Below are positions 11,337 to 22,092 of a DNA stretch of 64,000 nt, piece after piece. Source of the stretch: Nageia nagi (taxonomy: Eukaryota; Pinophyta). The position numbers and the translations under genes were made by a program. Under the pieces are notes generated by a model. That model was not told the origin of the DNA. It did no database searches and saw only the letters and a program-made list of their open reading frames with translations. The stretch covers positions 103,416,001 to 103,480,000 of the forward strand of contig JBITNC010000001.1 of the NCBI GenBank assembly GCA_050084985.1, in the 5' to 3' direction. Each line of letters begins with the position of its first letter. The first letter of the stretch is position 1.

Positions 11337-14300
11337 AATTGTTCAAGAGGATGAAACTTGGGTTCTTGATAGTGGTTTTTCACACTATGTGACTACAAAG
11401 AAGGAGCTTCTATCATCTCTTGATCATTTCTTTAGTTCTAGCATCAAACTTGGGGATAAAAAGCTCTTGGAGGTGATTTCAAAGGAAGACATGTTGGTTC
11501 CTACCAAGAAAGGTACTATGAAGGTAAAAAATATTTATTTTTCTCTTGATTTGAAAGAATCTCTTGTAAGTGTTGGAAAAATACTGGAAAATAATTATAA
11601 ATTGGTTTTTGAAGATAAAATGTGTAAGATCTATGATATGAATAGAGGTGGAAGGTTGGTCACTACAATGAAAATGAATAAAAATAAGCTTTTTACCATC
11701 AAGTTTATGGAGCAAGGTGGAGGTTTTGCTTGTGTGAGCATTAATGATAGTGCTAACTTATGGCATTTGAGGTTTGGCCATGTGAATTTTTAGAATTTAA
11801 AGCTTTTATCTCCACTTGTTTATGGTTTGCCAAATGTTCAAGATACTAATATATTGTGTGAAGGGTGTGCTCTTAGAAAACATGTAAGGGGGTATTTTCC
11901 AAAGAATGAAGAATGGAGGGCTCAATCTCTTCTACAATTGGTGCATAGTGATATTTGTAGACCAATGCAAACACAAAGTATTGGTAAAGCTTCTTATTTT
12001 CTTACCTTTATTGATGATTTTTCTAGATATTGTTGGGTATTATTTCTTAAACACAAAGATGAAGCATTTGAGTGCTTCAATATTTTTAAATCTAGTATTG
12101 AGAATCAAAGTGGATATACAATTAAGTGTTTAAGAACTAATCATGGTGGTGAGTTTTTCTCTAATGATTTTCTAAAATTTTGTAGAGATTATGGCATTAA
12201 GAGGTAATTACATTCACCATACACACCCTAACAAAATGGAGTGGCTAAAAGAAAGAACTGAACTTTGTTAGAAATTGCAAGGTGTATGATGCATACAAAA
12301 GGTTTGAGTAACTTTTATTGGGTTGCAGCTATTTAGATTATTGTTTATATTTTAAATATTAGTCATACAAGGAGTTTGGGTAATGTTACTCCTTATGAGT
12401 GTTAGCTTGGAAATAAGCCAATTGTGAAATATTTTAAATTTTTTGGTTGTATTGATTATGTTTATGTGGATTATGAGCATAGGTAAAAGCTTGATGCTAA
12501 GAGTGAGGAGGGTATTTTTATTGGCTATAGTGAACATTCCAAAGATTATATATTTTTTAATCCAATTTTTCACAAAGTTATGGTGTATAAAGTTACCATT
12601 TTTGATGAAGGGAAAAGTTGGAAGTCTCAAAAATGCCAAATGTTTGTTGTTGATGATGGTATTTTTAAGAGAAATGCTTCAAATGACCAAGGAAGTGTTC
12701 AACCTAGCCATGTTTCAAATAATCAAGTTCAGCCCAGATTTGTTTCTTCTTCATAAATTGGATCTTCAAGTCTACAACATGGTTATTCTTCACCTCTATC
12801 ACCAAGTGCAAGTGTAAATCAATCAATAAGTGGTAAAAGGGTGATAAAGGATTATCCCTCTTCTCAAATGTTGGACCAAAATTTTTCAACAAGGTTGACA
12901 AGAAGTCAACACAAGGAGTTAGATGCTACTTTGCAAAGGCTAGAAAATTTGCAAATATTAGGAGATGAAGACAATGGTGAGCCCAAAGGTGATATGGTAA
13001 ATTATGCTTTAATGACTTATACTTCCAATGTTCATATTTCTAGTTCTTCTAAAGTTACTAAATTTGATGATTTTAATCCTTCTTATTTTGAAGAAGCATG
13101 TTCTAACAAAGTGTGGATGAAGGATATAAATGAGGAGATTTCTTCCATTATTAATAATGACACATGGGAGTTATGTAAGCTACCTCAAAATAGGAAATGC
13201 ATTGGATGTAAATGGATTTACAAGATCAAGAGGAATAGTGATGGTTCCATTGAAAGATACAAGGCAAGGTTGGTTGCAAAAGGGTTTACACAAAAGTATG
13301 GAATAGATTATGAGGAGACATTTGCTCCTATTACAAGGTAAGATATAATACAAATAGTGATTTGATTGGCTACCCAAAAGCATTAGAATGTGCATCACAT
13401 GGATGTGAAGAGTACATTCCTTAATGGCTATCTTGAAGAAAAAGTGTATGTGGCATAACCTCAAGGTTTTGAGGTTAAAGGAAAAGAAGATTAGGTTTAT
13501 AGATTAAACAAATCATTTTATGGATTGAAGCAAGCTCGAATAGCTTGGTACATAAGAATCAATGACTACTTTCTCAAGTATGGTTTTCAAAGAAGCAAGA
13601 TTGAGCATACTTTATATTACAAGAAATAAGGTATTGAAATTTTACTTGTTTGCTTATATGTATATGATTTATTGTTCATGGGAAGTAGTTCTTTATTATG
13701 TGATTATTTTAAATTTAAGATAAAAAAAAAATTTGATATGAATAATTTTGGTTTGATGCATTACTTATTGGGCATGGAGGTACATCAAACACATGATGAG
13801 ATATTTGTTTGTCAAGCCAAGTATGCTAGAGAGATGTTAAAAAAGTTTGGCATGAGTTAATGCAAACTTGTAACTAGTCCAATTGCATATGGAGAGATTT
13901 TGTGTTCAAATTATGGGACTAAAAAAGTAAATAAAATATAGTATAGGATCATTTTTGGGGAGTTTAAAATTTTTATGTAACATAAGGCTAGATATATTCT
14001 ATGCTCTATCACTTTGTTCTAGGTACATGGATGATTCTTCTTGCTTGCACTTAAAAGTAGCCAAAAGAATCCTAAGTTATGTGTGTGGTATAGTAAATTT
14101 TGGAATTCATTACTTCTCTAATAATAATATAAAGTTGATTGGTTTTAGTGACAATGATTGGGGAAGTAATCTTGATGATCGAAATTCCACTAGTGGAAAT
14201 TATTTCTCACTAGGTATAGGTTTGATTACTTGGAGTTCTAAGAAGAAAACTATAGTATATTTATCTTATATAGAGGCTGAGTATGTAGCATTGACCTTAG

Positions 14301-14602
14301 CTGGTGCAAAAGCTTTATGGATTCAAAAAGTTCTTAATAAGATAGGTGATAATCAAAGTGTCATTAAGTTGGCACAAAATCCAGTCCACCATGCTCATTC
14401 AAAATATTTTGATATCAAGTACCACTTTATCAGAGACATGGTGGAGAAGAATCTGATTATATTGAGATATTTCAATACAAAAGATCAAATTACTAATATC
14501 TTCACAAAACAAGTTGCTAAATCTCAATTTTTGATATTAAGAGACCTAATTGTTAGCCCTCTCACCATCAAGGGAAAGTATGTTGAAACTAAACCTCATT
14601 AG
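11337..14602 (+). pseudogene. Copia A pol relic (protease to RNase H)
   Basis: Domains are in copia order. The protease motif is WVLDSG (Asp-Ser-Gly at 11368-11376). The gag-pre-integrase HHCC region is at 11761-11880 (LWHLRFGHVNF, CEGCALRKH). Integrase has LVHSDIC and FLTFIDDFSRYCW at 11938-12040, then a decayed C-terminal part to about 12620. Reverse transcriptase spans about 13100-13860 ([43 protein letters not shown]). RNase H is at 13955-14602 (NSTSGNYFSLG, WSSKKKTIV, LSYIEAEYVALTLAG, NPVHHAHSKYFDIKYHFIRD). At least ten in-frame stops, mostly TAG/TAA at expected Gln codons, and a frameshift near 13930 kill it. The RT active site reads YVYD (13656-13667) rather than YVDD. Confidence 0.92.
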
Positions 14603-15355
14603 ACTCTGAAATTCAAGCTTAAAAATTCAAATTTTGTATTTTCTAAAAAAATGCATCACTCCATCATGTTTTCAAAACAAAACACCATCACATTTTAGAA
14701 ATGTGACTATGTTTTCCTAGAAATGTGACCACTTAGCACATTTTTCTCGAAACATGATTCCGTTTCATCTTGACAATTCCTGGGAAGTTTTGGTGAATTG
14801 TCAAGTAGTTTAAATTCAATTTATAATTTCTAAGAGTTCATTTTAATTACTATTTTCAATTTTTTAGATTCAATATGTATAAATTAATGTTCCAAACTTG
14901 TGTTTATGTTGGATTGTGGAATCATATGTTGTAACTTGTAAATTGCACCCTGTTCTTATAAAGCAAATTATTTGATGAAATGTCATAGTAATAATTCCAC
15001 TTTATTTTCTATATCTATGTCAAATTTGTGATTTGGATAATACATTTATGAATGTATGATGAATTAATTTTGTTTCTATAAGTATTTTACTATTTTATAA
15101 AGTATTTTAATCTTCAACAAAGACTTAAAAAATGATGCAAATTAGCAATCTATACAAACCTTGTGTAATTATAAATTTATGCAATATAATTTGATGGATT
15201 GTTTGCCATTTTATGAAGTTATGTTGCTTCTCCATTGAGAAATTATATCCATATTTATGAATGTTTGAATTTTTTGAGAAGATTATACCAATCTATTTCC
15301 CTGTATAGAAACTTTATTCCTCTTTAAGTTAATTTTTACTAAAGAGTTGTAATGG
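14603..15355. other. AT-rich stretch without recognisable gene
   Basis: Follows the RNase H stop of copia A. I see no frames or motifs of interest and no clear LTR start or purine tract here. Confidence 0.4.
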
Positions 15356-15605
15356 ATGGAGGGTTAAAAAGGTTCACCCTTCTCCATGATTACAAGTATT
15401 GAAGTAGTTAAAAGGTTCTACCATATATAAAATTATAAACTCTTTGAATGGTTAAAAAGGTTCACCCTTCTCCATAATTACAAGTATTGAAGTAGTTAAA
15501 AGGTTTACCCTTATCCAAAATTGCAAACTCTTGAAGTGGTTAAAAATGTTTAGCTTTCTTCATAATTGAAAAGTGTTGGAGTGGTAAAAAGGTTTTACAT
15601 TCTCT
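15356..15605 (+). repeat. Degenerate tandem repeat, GTTAAAAAGGTTCACCCTTCTCC family
   Basis: Five to six imperfect units of about 45-60 bp share the pattern TGG-TTAAAA-GGTT-(C)ACCC-TTCTCC-ATAATT-ACAA-GT-TTGAAGTAG. The best copies are at about 15362 and 15448. Later copies drift. No coding content. Confidence 0.7.
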
Positions 15606-15684
15606 CACATTTTCAATATTTTTTCATATATGAAAATTGAATCCATGATTATTGGATTAATGCTACCTTCTTCCATCGTATGCA

Positions 15685-15954
15685 TCTTGACTAGTAGCAT
15701 GGTTAAGATGGCACATTTTTGTGATTAATGGATTATGCATTTTGACTAGGTGGCATAGTCAAGTTAGCATTTTCTTTATATAGGTTATAGTATTATTGTT
15801 GGAGACCTTAACCCTACAATTCAACATGTTTATAAATGGATAAAAATATATGCATCTTAAGATGGCAGTTGGTGCTTGTAACTATGCATCTTGACTACTA
15901 GTATGGTCAAGATGATGCTTATTATTATACATCATGACTAGTGGATTGCTCAAG
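15685..15954. repeat. Cluster of four CTTGAC..GTCAAG imperfect palindromes
   Basis: Imperfect palindromes of 22-23 bp with CTTGAC and GTCAAG arms lie at 15685-15706, 15741-15763, 15890-15911 and 15933-15954. They are relatives of 1519-1539 and 10456-10477. Each could fold as a 6-8 bp hairpin. The repetition and the conservation of both arms exceed chance for this composition. Confidence 0.65.
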
Positions 15955-16840
15955 TTGGAAATTATGTTATTATTTATATTTATGACCTTATTTGAGTATT
16001 TCCTTAATGAAAATAATCCTTTCCTTAATTTGTTTATGATAAGAAAAATATTCTTAGTGATTGTCTTCATATTTTTTCTGAAAAATATTGGCTACTTATG
16101 TAAAAGTATGCAATAAACACCTAATACTTCCAACTTAATGAAGCAAATTTTTAATAATTATTCATTAATTATAATTGACATTATCTTTGAAAAAAAAAAT
16201 TAAAAACCTGGAGAAAGTCAAAAGGGAAATAAGAGTGATGAACTCATAAAAAAGATTTAATCAAGCATAAGAGAAACAAATTATTCACAATATTATGAGA
16301 TATTAGATCATGTTGAATGATTTTAGAAATATGGATGTTTTATTTTTGCTTATTTACTATGTATCTTGTATGAAATAGATAATATCTTGATGTAACAATA
16401 TTCCAAATCTCTTAGAGCCTTTTGTACCTAACCTCTAACTCTAAGGAAACTTGTAATCCATCTTATGTGGTTGTTTTCCTTCATTGCTAAAATGTTCAGA
16501 TCAAAAAAACTAAGTCTACAAAAGTGAACTATGCACTTAATTGATACTAACCAACACATGTTGTTTAGACTCTCCTCACCTACAATGTTTCCTATTCAAT
16601 AATTTGCACTCAGAATTCCAATCTACCTACCTTATTCATCCCTAATTTACACCTACCAAAAATGATTTACACTTGCCAAATTTTGGTTACCACTAAACCA
16701 TATGATGCTATTATATTTACCTTCATAGATGCTTACTTACATAAATAAAAGCATGTTACATGACCTTATTTACTTTTTTTTCCCCTTTTTTTACTTCTTC
16801 TAATGAAGAGGAGAAATTATTACTATATGATGTCAACTTC
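15955..16840. other. AT-rich stretch without recognisable gene
   Basis: The short frames at 15934-16116 and 15882-16070 are mutual antisense shadows. No motifs are seen. Confidence 0.4.
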
Positions 16841-17072
16841 ATATGAAAGCATATATGAACCTATATAATTGCTTAGGATGATAAAATTGACCTTATGGTC
16901 TATATTATATTATATCATTTCTTTATATGAAAGCACATATGAACATATATAATTTTTTAAGATGGTAAATTTGACCTTAAGGTCTATATTATATTATATC
17001 ATTTCTTTATATGAAAGCACATATGAACATATATAATTTCTTAAGGTGGTAAAGTTAACCTTAAGGGGGAGT
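16841..17072 (+). repeat. 84-bp tandem repeat, 2.8 copies
   Basis: Units start at 16841, 16925 and 17009, each with ATATGAAAGCA-ATATGAAC at the start and GACCTTA(A/T)GGTC near the end. The third copy is cut at CCTTAAGGGGGAG, which looks like a retroelement polypurine tract followed by TGAAGTATG. The first copy is more diverged than the other two. Confidence 0.85.
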
Positions 17073-17509
17073 GAAGTATGAATGAATAATTCATATTTAA
17101 GTCTTTAAAACACATTTTATATTGTCTATGATGTGGATCATTTTAGATGACTATATACTTTCTTGGCATTGTTTGGCTTATAGTGCATCTACTTGATCTT
17201 GTTCTGAGTTGCTTGTAGCTTGCATGTTTCTTTTAGAGATTGGAGGTTACTTCCTTTAGGTATACAAGCTCATGGAGGCTCTTCATATCAACATGTTGTT
17301 TTATGAATAATACTTGTATATTAAAACTATTTATGGTTGTTAGATTTTTGTATTTTAAACCATTTATTTAAATGGTTAAGTAGCTAAACCTTATAGAACC
17401 ATCTCAATTCTATGCTTTCAAGTTTTCATCTCCAATTGTATTTTCTATGGAGGAGAACTCTCTTATACTATTTGACATTATCTTCTTTTTACTTTTCCAA
17501 TATTATATT
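17073..17509. other. Spacer ahead of a polypurine tract
   Basis: No coding motif. It lies between two purine tracts, AAGGGGGAG at about 17058-17066 and 17510-17518. Either could be the true 3' purine tract of the surrounding element. Confidence 0.4.
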
Positions 17510-17518
17510 AAGGGGGAG
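17510..17518 (+). promoter_or_regulatory. Polypurine tract before an LTR
   Basis: AAGGGGGAG stands directly before TGTTAGAACA, the typical purine-tract and LTR-start arrangement of plant copia elements. Confidence 0.75.
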
Positions 17519-17985
17519 TGTTAGAACATATAATGTATTATTGTATAAGTTAGTCTTTAGATAGTATCTAAGTATAAATACTCCTTTCATGTAACTCCCT
17601 ATTTTATCAATTAATTATTAAAAGTGATTAAATAGTAGAAGACTTTGACTTCACTCAAGCATGAAACTTGTCCATTCTAACCCCATGTAAACATTGGGTT
17701 AAAAGGTGAGTTAAGGTGAGGTTATCACCTATAAATAGAGGGCTTGGGATTGTTGTAAAACACACTTGTAGAAAGCACTCTCATGCTTATAGTTCCATGA
17801 GATCTTGATCTTGTAGAAAGATTGAATATGCTTCTATTTGTAGATAGAATTAGATTTCTTGAGATAATAAAACTTTGAGATGGTTCAAGTGGATGTACTC
17901 CCATAGTTCGAGGAACCACTATACATATTTGAGTTTTCTTATGTGAATGATATATGCGTTCTTAATATTAGTGAAATATTCCATA
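17519..17985 (+). repeat. Copia-type LTR (probable 3' LTR of an outer element)
   Basis: It starts TGTTAGAACATATAATG after a purine tract. It contains a TATA-like CTATAAATAGAGG near 17729 and a U5 block AGTGGATGTACTCC..GAGGAACCAC (about 17868-17920) that is also present in the LTR of element C, so the two are related families. Positions 17674-17811 match 1-150. The right end is uncertain: CA occurs near 17985, but no convincing primer site follows. It could be the 3' LTR of the element whose 5' LTR opens the window, or a solo LTR. Confidence 0.65.
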
Positions 17986-18239
17986 CAAGGTGATATTGGA
18001 TGGAGATAAAGAATTACTTCATATCCTTCAAAAATAAAACCATAACATGTTTGAAAGTGTAGATAGAAGAATCCAAAAAGATCCTTGAATATCTTGAAGT
18101 ATAATTGACCATGAAGGTAGAAAATTGTAGCAAATTAGAATAAGAGGTATTTGATTTTATAAATGCAATTAGGAGAGTTGGATAATAAAATTAGTATGTA
18201 TCACAAACTTTAAGGAGGTGCTAGAATATTGGATAAACT

Positions 18240-18840
18240 CAAAAAAATCCAAAAAACTTAATCCAACAAATTTGGCATTGTATTTGAAGAAGGAGAATCA
18301 TGAAAAGAACCAAAGGTCACCAATGAAGAATTGATTAAGATGGAATAAAAGGAAGTACAAGTTGATCAAGTAAGGTGCAAAAGGAATGTGTAAGATTATG
18401 GTTTTATTAATGTCTATATCAAAGGAGAATATGATTAATGGTACTTGCAAACTCATAGAAAATACCACAAACCAGGTTCAATTTTTTCTTTTCTAGATAC
18501 AATTTTAAATGAAATGGTTATGGTCATAAAATATCATATTGCAAATTTAATGTATGACCAAGAAATTTTTCCAATAAAAATGACTTTTTACATTTGATGG
18601 ATTATGAAGTAGAATGTTATACATGTCATAATTTTGGGCATATTGCAAGAAATTGTAGAAGTACTTTTATGCCATATCAATTTTAGGATAAATTTTTTTA
18701 GACAAACTCAATGAGATAAAATAAAAGAGCTATTGAAAATAAAAAATTAGTACAAAACCCTCAAGTGAAGTCAAATAGGTTTGAAAATAGAAATAACAAT
18801 AATAGGAAGATGAGGAGTCCTTAATTATGCAAACAATTTT
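18240..18840 (+). pseudogene. Sirevirus-like copia gag relic with zinc knuckle
   Basis: A degenerate gag C-terminal half with an EEGES-like acidic stretch. A first knuckle at about 18498-18551 (GYGHKISYC) has lost its first two Cys positions. A perfect second CCHC knuckle lies at 18615-18656 (C-YT-C-HNFG-H-IARN-C). Two knuckles fit Sirevirus-type gag. Several stops interrupt the frame. It lies directly upstream of the matching protease and pol relic. Confidence 0.7.
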
Positions 18841-18854
18841 GAAGGAACATAAGA

Positions 18855-21800
18855 AACCTGCACCTTGTATACTTGATAGTGGATGTTCTAGTCACATGAT
18901 AGGTGATAAATAAAGATTTGAGAAATTGTAGCAATATGAAGGTGGATTCATGAAGTTTGAAAATAATGATGGAGCCAAGATTGGAAAAGGTATGGTTAAG
19001 ATAAGTAATAATAATATCAAGTCAGAGGAAGTTTTATTTATGGTTGGTCTAAAGCATAACTTATTGATTATAAGTTAGATTTGTGATAAAGGTCATGATG
19101 TGATTTTTAAGAAGTAGGGGTGTGAAATTAGATGGGAAAAAAATTAAAAAGTGATAGTAGTTGGAACAAGGATATCTGGTAATTTGTACACTCTCATAGA
19201 GACTTCATAAGGATCTTGCTTACTAGGATAGGAAGATGAAAATTGGCTATAGCATAAGAGATTTGGGCACAAACTAGTGAAGCTCAATACACAAAAAGTA
19301 GTAAGAGATATTCCAAGCATATCCAAGCCATCAAACAACACTTATGTATCATGTAAAAAGGGTAAGTAAACTATAAGCTCATTTAAGTAAAAAGAGTATT
19401 ACACTAGTAAACTACTTGAACTAGTGCATACAGACTTGTGTGGACCCATGAGAACTCAAAGCATAAATGGTAATAAATATTTTATGTTATGCATATATGA
19501 TTATTCTAGAATCATATGGGTATAATTTTTGAAACATAATTCAAAAGCCTTTGACATGTTTAAGGTCTTCAAGGACTAGGTTGAGAACCAAATTGGTAGA
19601 AGAATCAAATTCCTAAGGTTAGATAAAGGATGTGAGTTTATTTATGATGAGTTTACTAAGTACTATGAAAAGTATGGTATTAGAAGACAACTTTCAATGA
19701 AAAGGATACCTCAGTAGAATAGAATTATGGAAAGAAAAAATAGGATAATGTAAGAAATGGTAAGAACTATGTTAACTAAAACTAAAGTTGTTGACAGATT
19801 TTAGAAAGAGATAGTTCATACAATAGTCTACATTTTCAATAGATGCATGTTGAGGCCAAATGAAAATAGAATATCCTACAAGATGTGGTTTGCTAGAAAA
19901 GCAACAATAAGATATTTCAAAGTGTTTGGTAGTAAGTGTTACATCAAAAGAATCAAAGATAATGTCAAACAATTCAAAGATAGGGCTGATGAAGGTATCT
20001 TTCTTGGTTACTCAACAAAAAACAAAGCATACAAGTGCTATAATAAAAGGTTGAGAAAACTAGTTGAAAATGTTGATGTTAAGGTTGATGAGCAGTGAGA
20101 TTTACCAAAAAATAATGAATTTTTTTTTCCCATTTATGAAGAAACCATTGAAGGAGAAAAGGAAGAAGACAAAGATAAAAGAGCAGGAAGTGAGTTAGAA
20201 AAGAAGAAATCAAATGAATATAAACAAAAGGATAAGAAACCCAAATCCATAACTTGGAAAAAAGATCATTCTAAAGAATAGATAATTGAAGATCCCAAAG
20301 TTGGTGTTTAGATAATAAGGAAAATTGTATGATCCTTCTCTCTTTTATCTAGCATAGAACCTAAAAATGTTATTGAGGAAAGTTGAGATGAAGTTCAGGT
20401 ACAAGTAATGAATGCAAAATTAGATCAAATTGAGAAAAATAAGACTTGGGAGTTGGTACCAAGACCTACAAATAAGAATGTCATTGGTACCAAATGGATC
20501 TTTTGAAATAAATTAAATGAAAATGGACAAGTAGTTAGTAACAAAGCATGATTGGTATGTAAAGGGTATGCACAAGTTGAAGGTGTTAACTTTGAGGAAA
20601 CCTTTTCTTATGTGGCTAGATTTGAGGTAATTAAAATGTTTCTTGATTTGGTAGTATACAAGAATTTTAAGGTATATAAAATGGAAGTGAAATCAATATT
20701 TTTAAATGGAAACCTTGAAGAAAAAGTTTATATTGAGTAGCTTGATGGTTTTAAGCTTGGTGATGATCCCAACTTAGTTTAAAAATTAAATAAAGCATTA
20801 TAAGGGTTGAAATAGGTACCTCAAGCATGGTATTCAAGGTTGGATAATTATCTTATGTAACAGGGATTCAAGAAAGGTATGGTGGATAACCATTTGTATG
20901 TTAAACTTGAAAATGGTCATTATATTATTATTAAGGTGTAAGTAGATGATATCATATTTGGTAGGTAAAAACATGACTTTTGCAAATATTTTTCAAATAA
21001 GATGTAGAAAGAATTTGAAATATCTATGATTGGTGAACTTTTGTATTTTCTTGGTTTGCAAGTTAGTAAAAAAGAGAAAGACATATTTATATCTCAAATT
21101 GAATATGTAAAAGAGATGTTGAAAAATCTCATAATGGAGGATTGCAAGCCAGTTAGCACTCCCCCAATAGATTGTAAGTTGAGCAAGAATGAAAAATATC
21201 CATCTATTGATGACTATATATAGGTATATAATTGGAAGCTTACTATACTTGAAAATGGCTAGATCAAATATTTTACAGGTAGTGTGTATGGTTGCATGAT
21301 TTCAGGCTAGTACCAAAGAGATTCATGTGATAGCTATGAAGGATTTTTTAGTTCCTTAAGTCACAATGGATTATGGTATTGAAATGATAATAACTTCACA
21401 CTTTTTGCATATTTAGACACAGATTGGGTAGGATGTGTCGATGACAAGAAGAGCACTTGTGGTGGTACATTTTATCTTGGTGGTAACTTAGTGTCTTAGT
21501 AAAACAAAAAGTAGGAATCAATTTCTTTATCCATAATAGAGGAAAATTACATTGCAGCAAAATCATATTGTATGTAGGTTCTATGGATGAAGTAAACTCT
21601 AAAGGATCTTGGAATAAATTTGAGCGAGACTATCTCTATTATGTGTGATAATACTAATGCAACTAATATTTCCAAGAATCCAATGATGCATTCTTGCAAA
21701 AAGCACATAACTATTAGGTATCATTTCTTGAAGGAGAAAGTGGTAGATGGTGAGGTAAATTTATATTTTTTTCCCATGATAGAGCAAGTAGAATATAGTT

Positions 21801-21877
21801 TTACAAAACCATTTCTCAAGGAAGTTTTTCAATACCTTCACAAAAAATTAGGAATGTTCACACTTCCTAAGAATTGA
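18855..21877 (+). pseudogene. Copia B pol relic (Sirevirus-like)
   Basis: The protease reads CILDSGCSSHM (Asp-Ser-Gly at 18875-18883). Pre-integrase has GLKHNLL..CDKGHDV and WLxHKRFGHKL-like sequence. Integrase has LVHTDLCGPM-like and KNKAYKCYNKR (19847-20098). RT at about 20400-21223 shows VCKGYAQVEGVNFEETF, FLNGNLEEKVYIE, a V-stop-VDDIIFG active site and LYFLGLQVSKKEKDIFISQ. RNase H at about 21400-21877 ends RYHFLKEKVVDGEVNLYF and FTKPFLKEVF..LGMF. Stops, again mainly TAG/TAA at Gln positions, prevent expression. The tail resembles Sirevirus copia rather than elements A and C. Confidence 0.9.
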
Positions 21878-22081
21878 CTAGCTTTTGGGGCTATATTTTT
21901 AGGGGGAGCATTCATGTCCTTGTTTTTTTTTTGATCCTATTTGTAATTATGCTAATTATACTAATATTTACCTAGGAATGTTTTATATGTACTCAAGGGG
22001 ATTCTTTGACTACCTTTTGATCTTATTATCAAAGGGGGAGGAGAATTACTGGAAATGGTGTGTGTGTTACCAACAATTACA

Positions 22082-22091
22082 AAGGGGGAGA
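22082..22091 (+). promoter_or_regulatory. Polypurine tract of copia B
   Basis: AAAGGGGGAG(A) is followed by TTGTTGAGCAATG. Similar tracts at about 21900 and 22032 (AGGGGGAG, AAAGGGGGAGG) precede it, a triplication often seen near Sirevirus 3' ends. Confidence 0.7.
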
Positions 22092-22092
22092 T

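Noticed and set aside
16841-17072. CRISPR-like array
   Set aside because: The 84-bp units are contiguous, without unique spacers, and the context is a plant genome.
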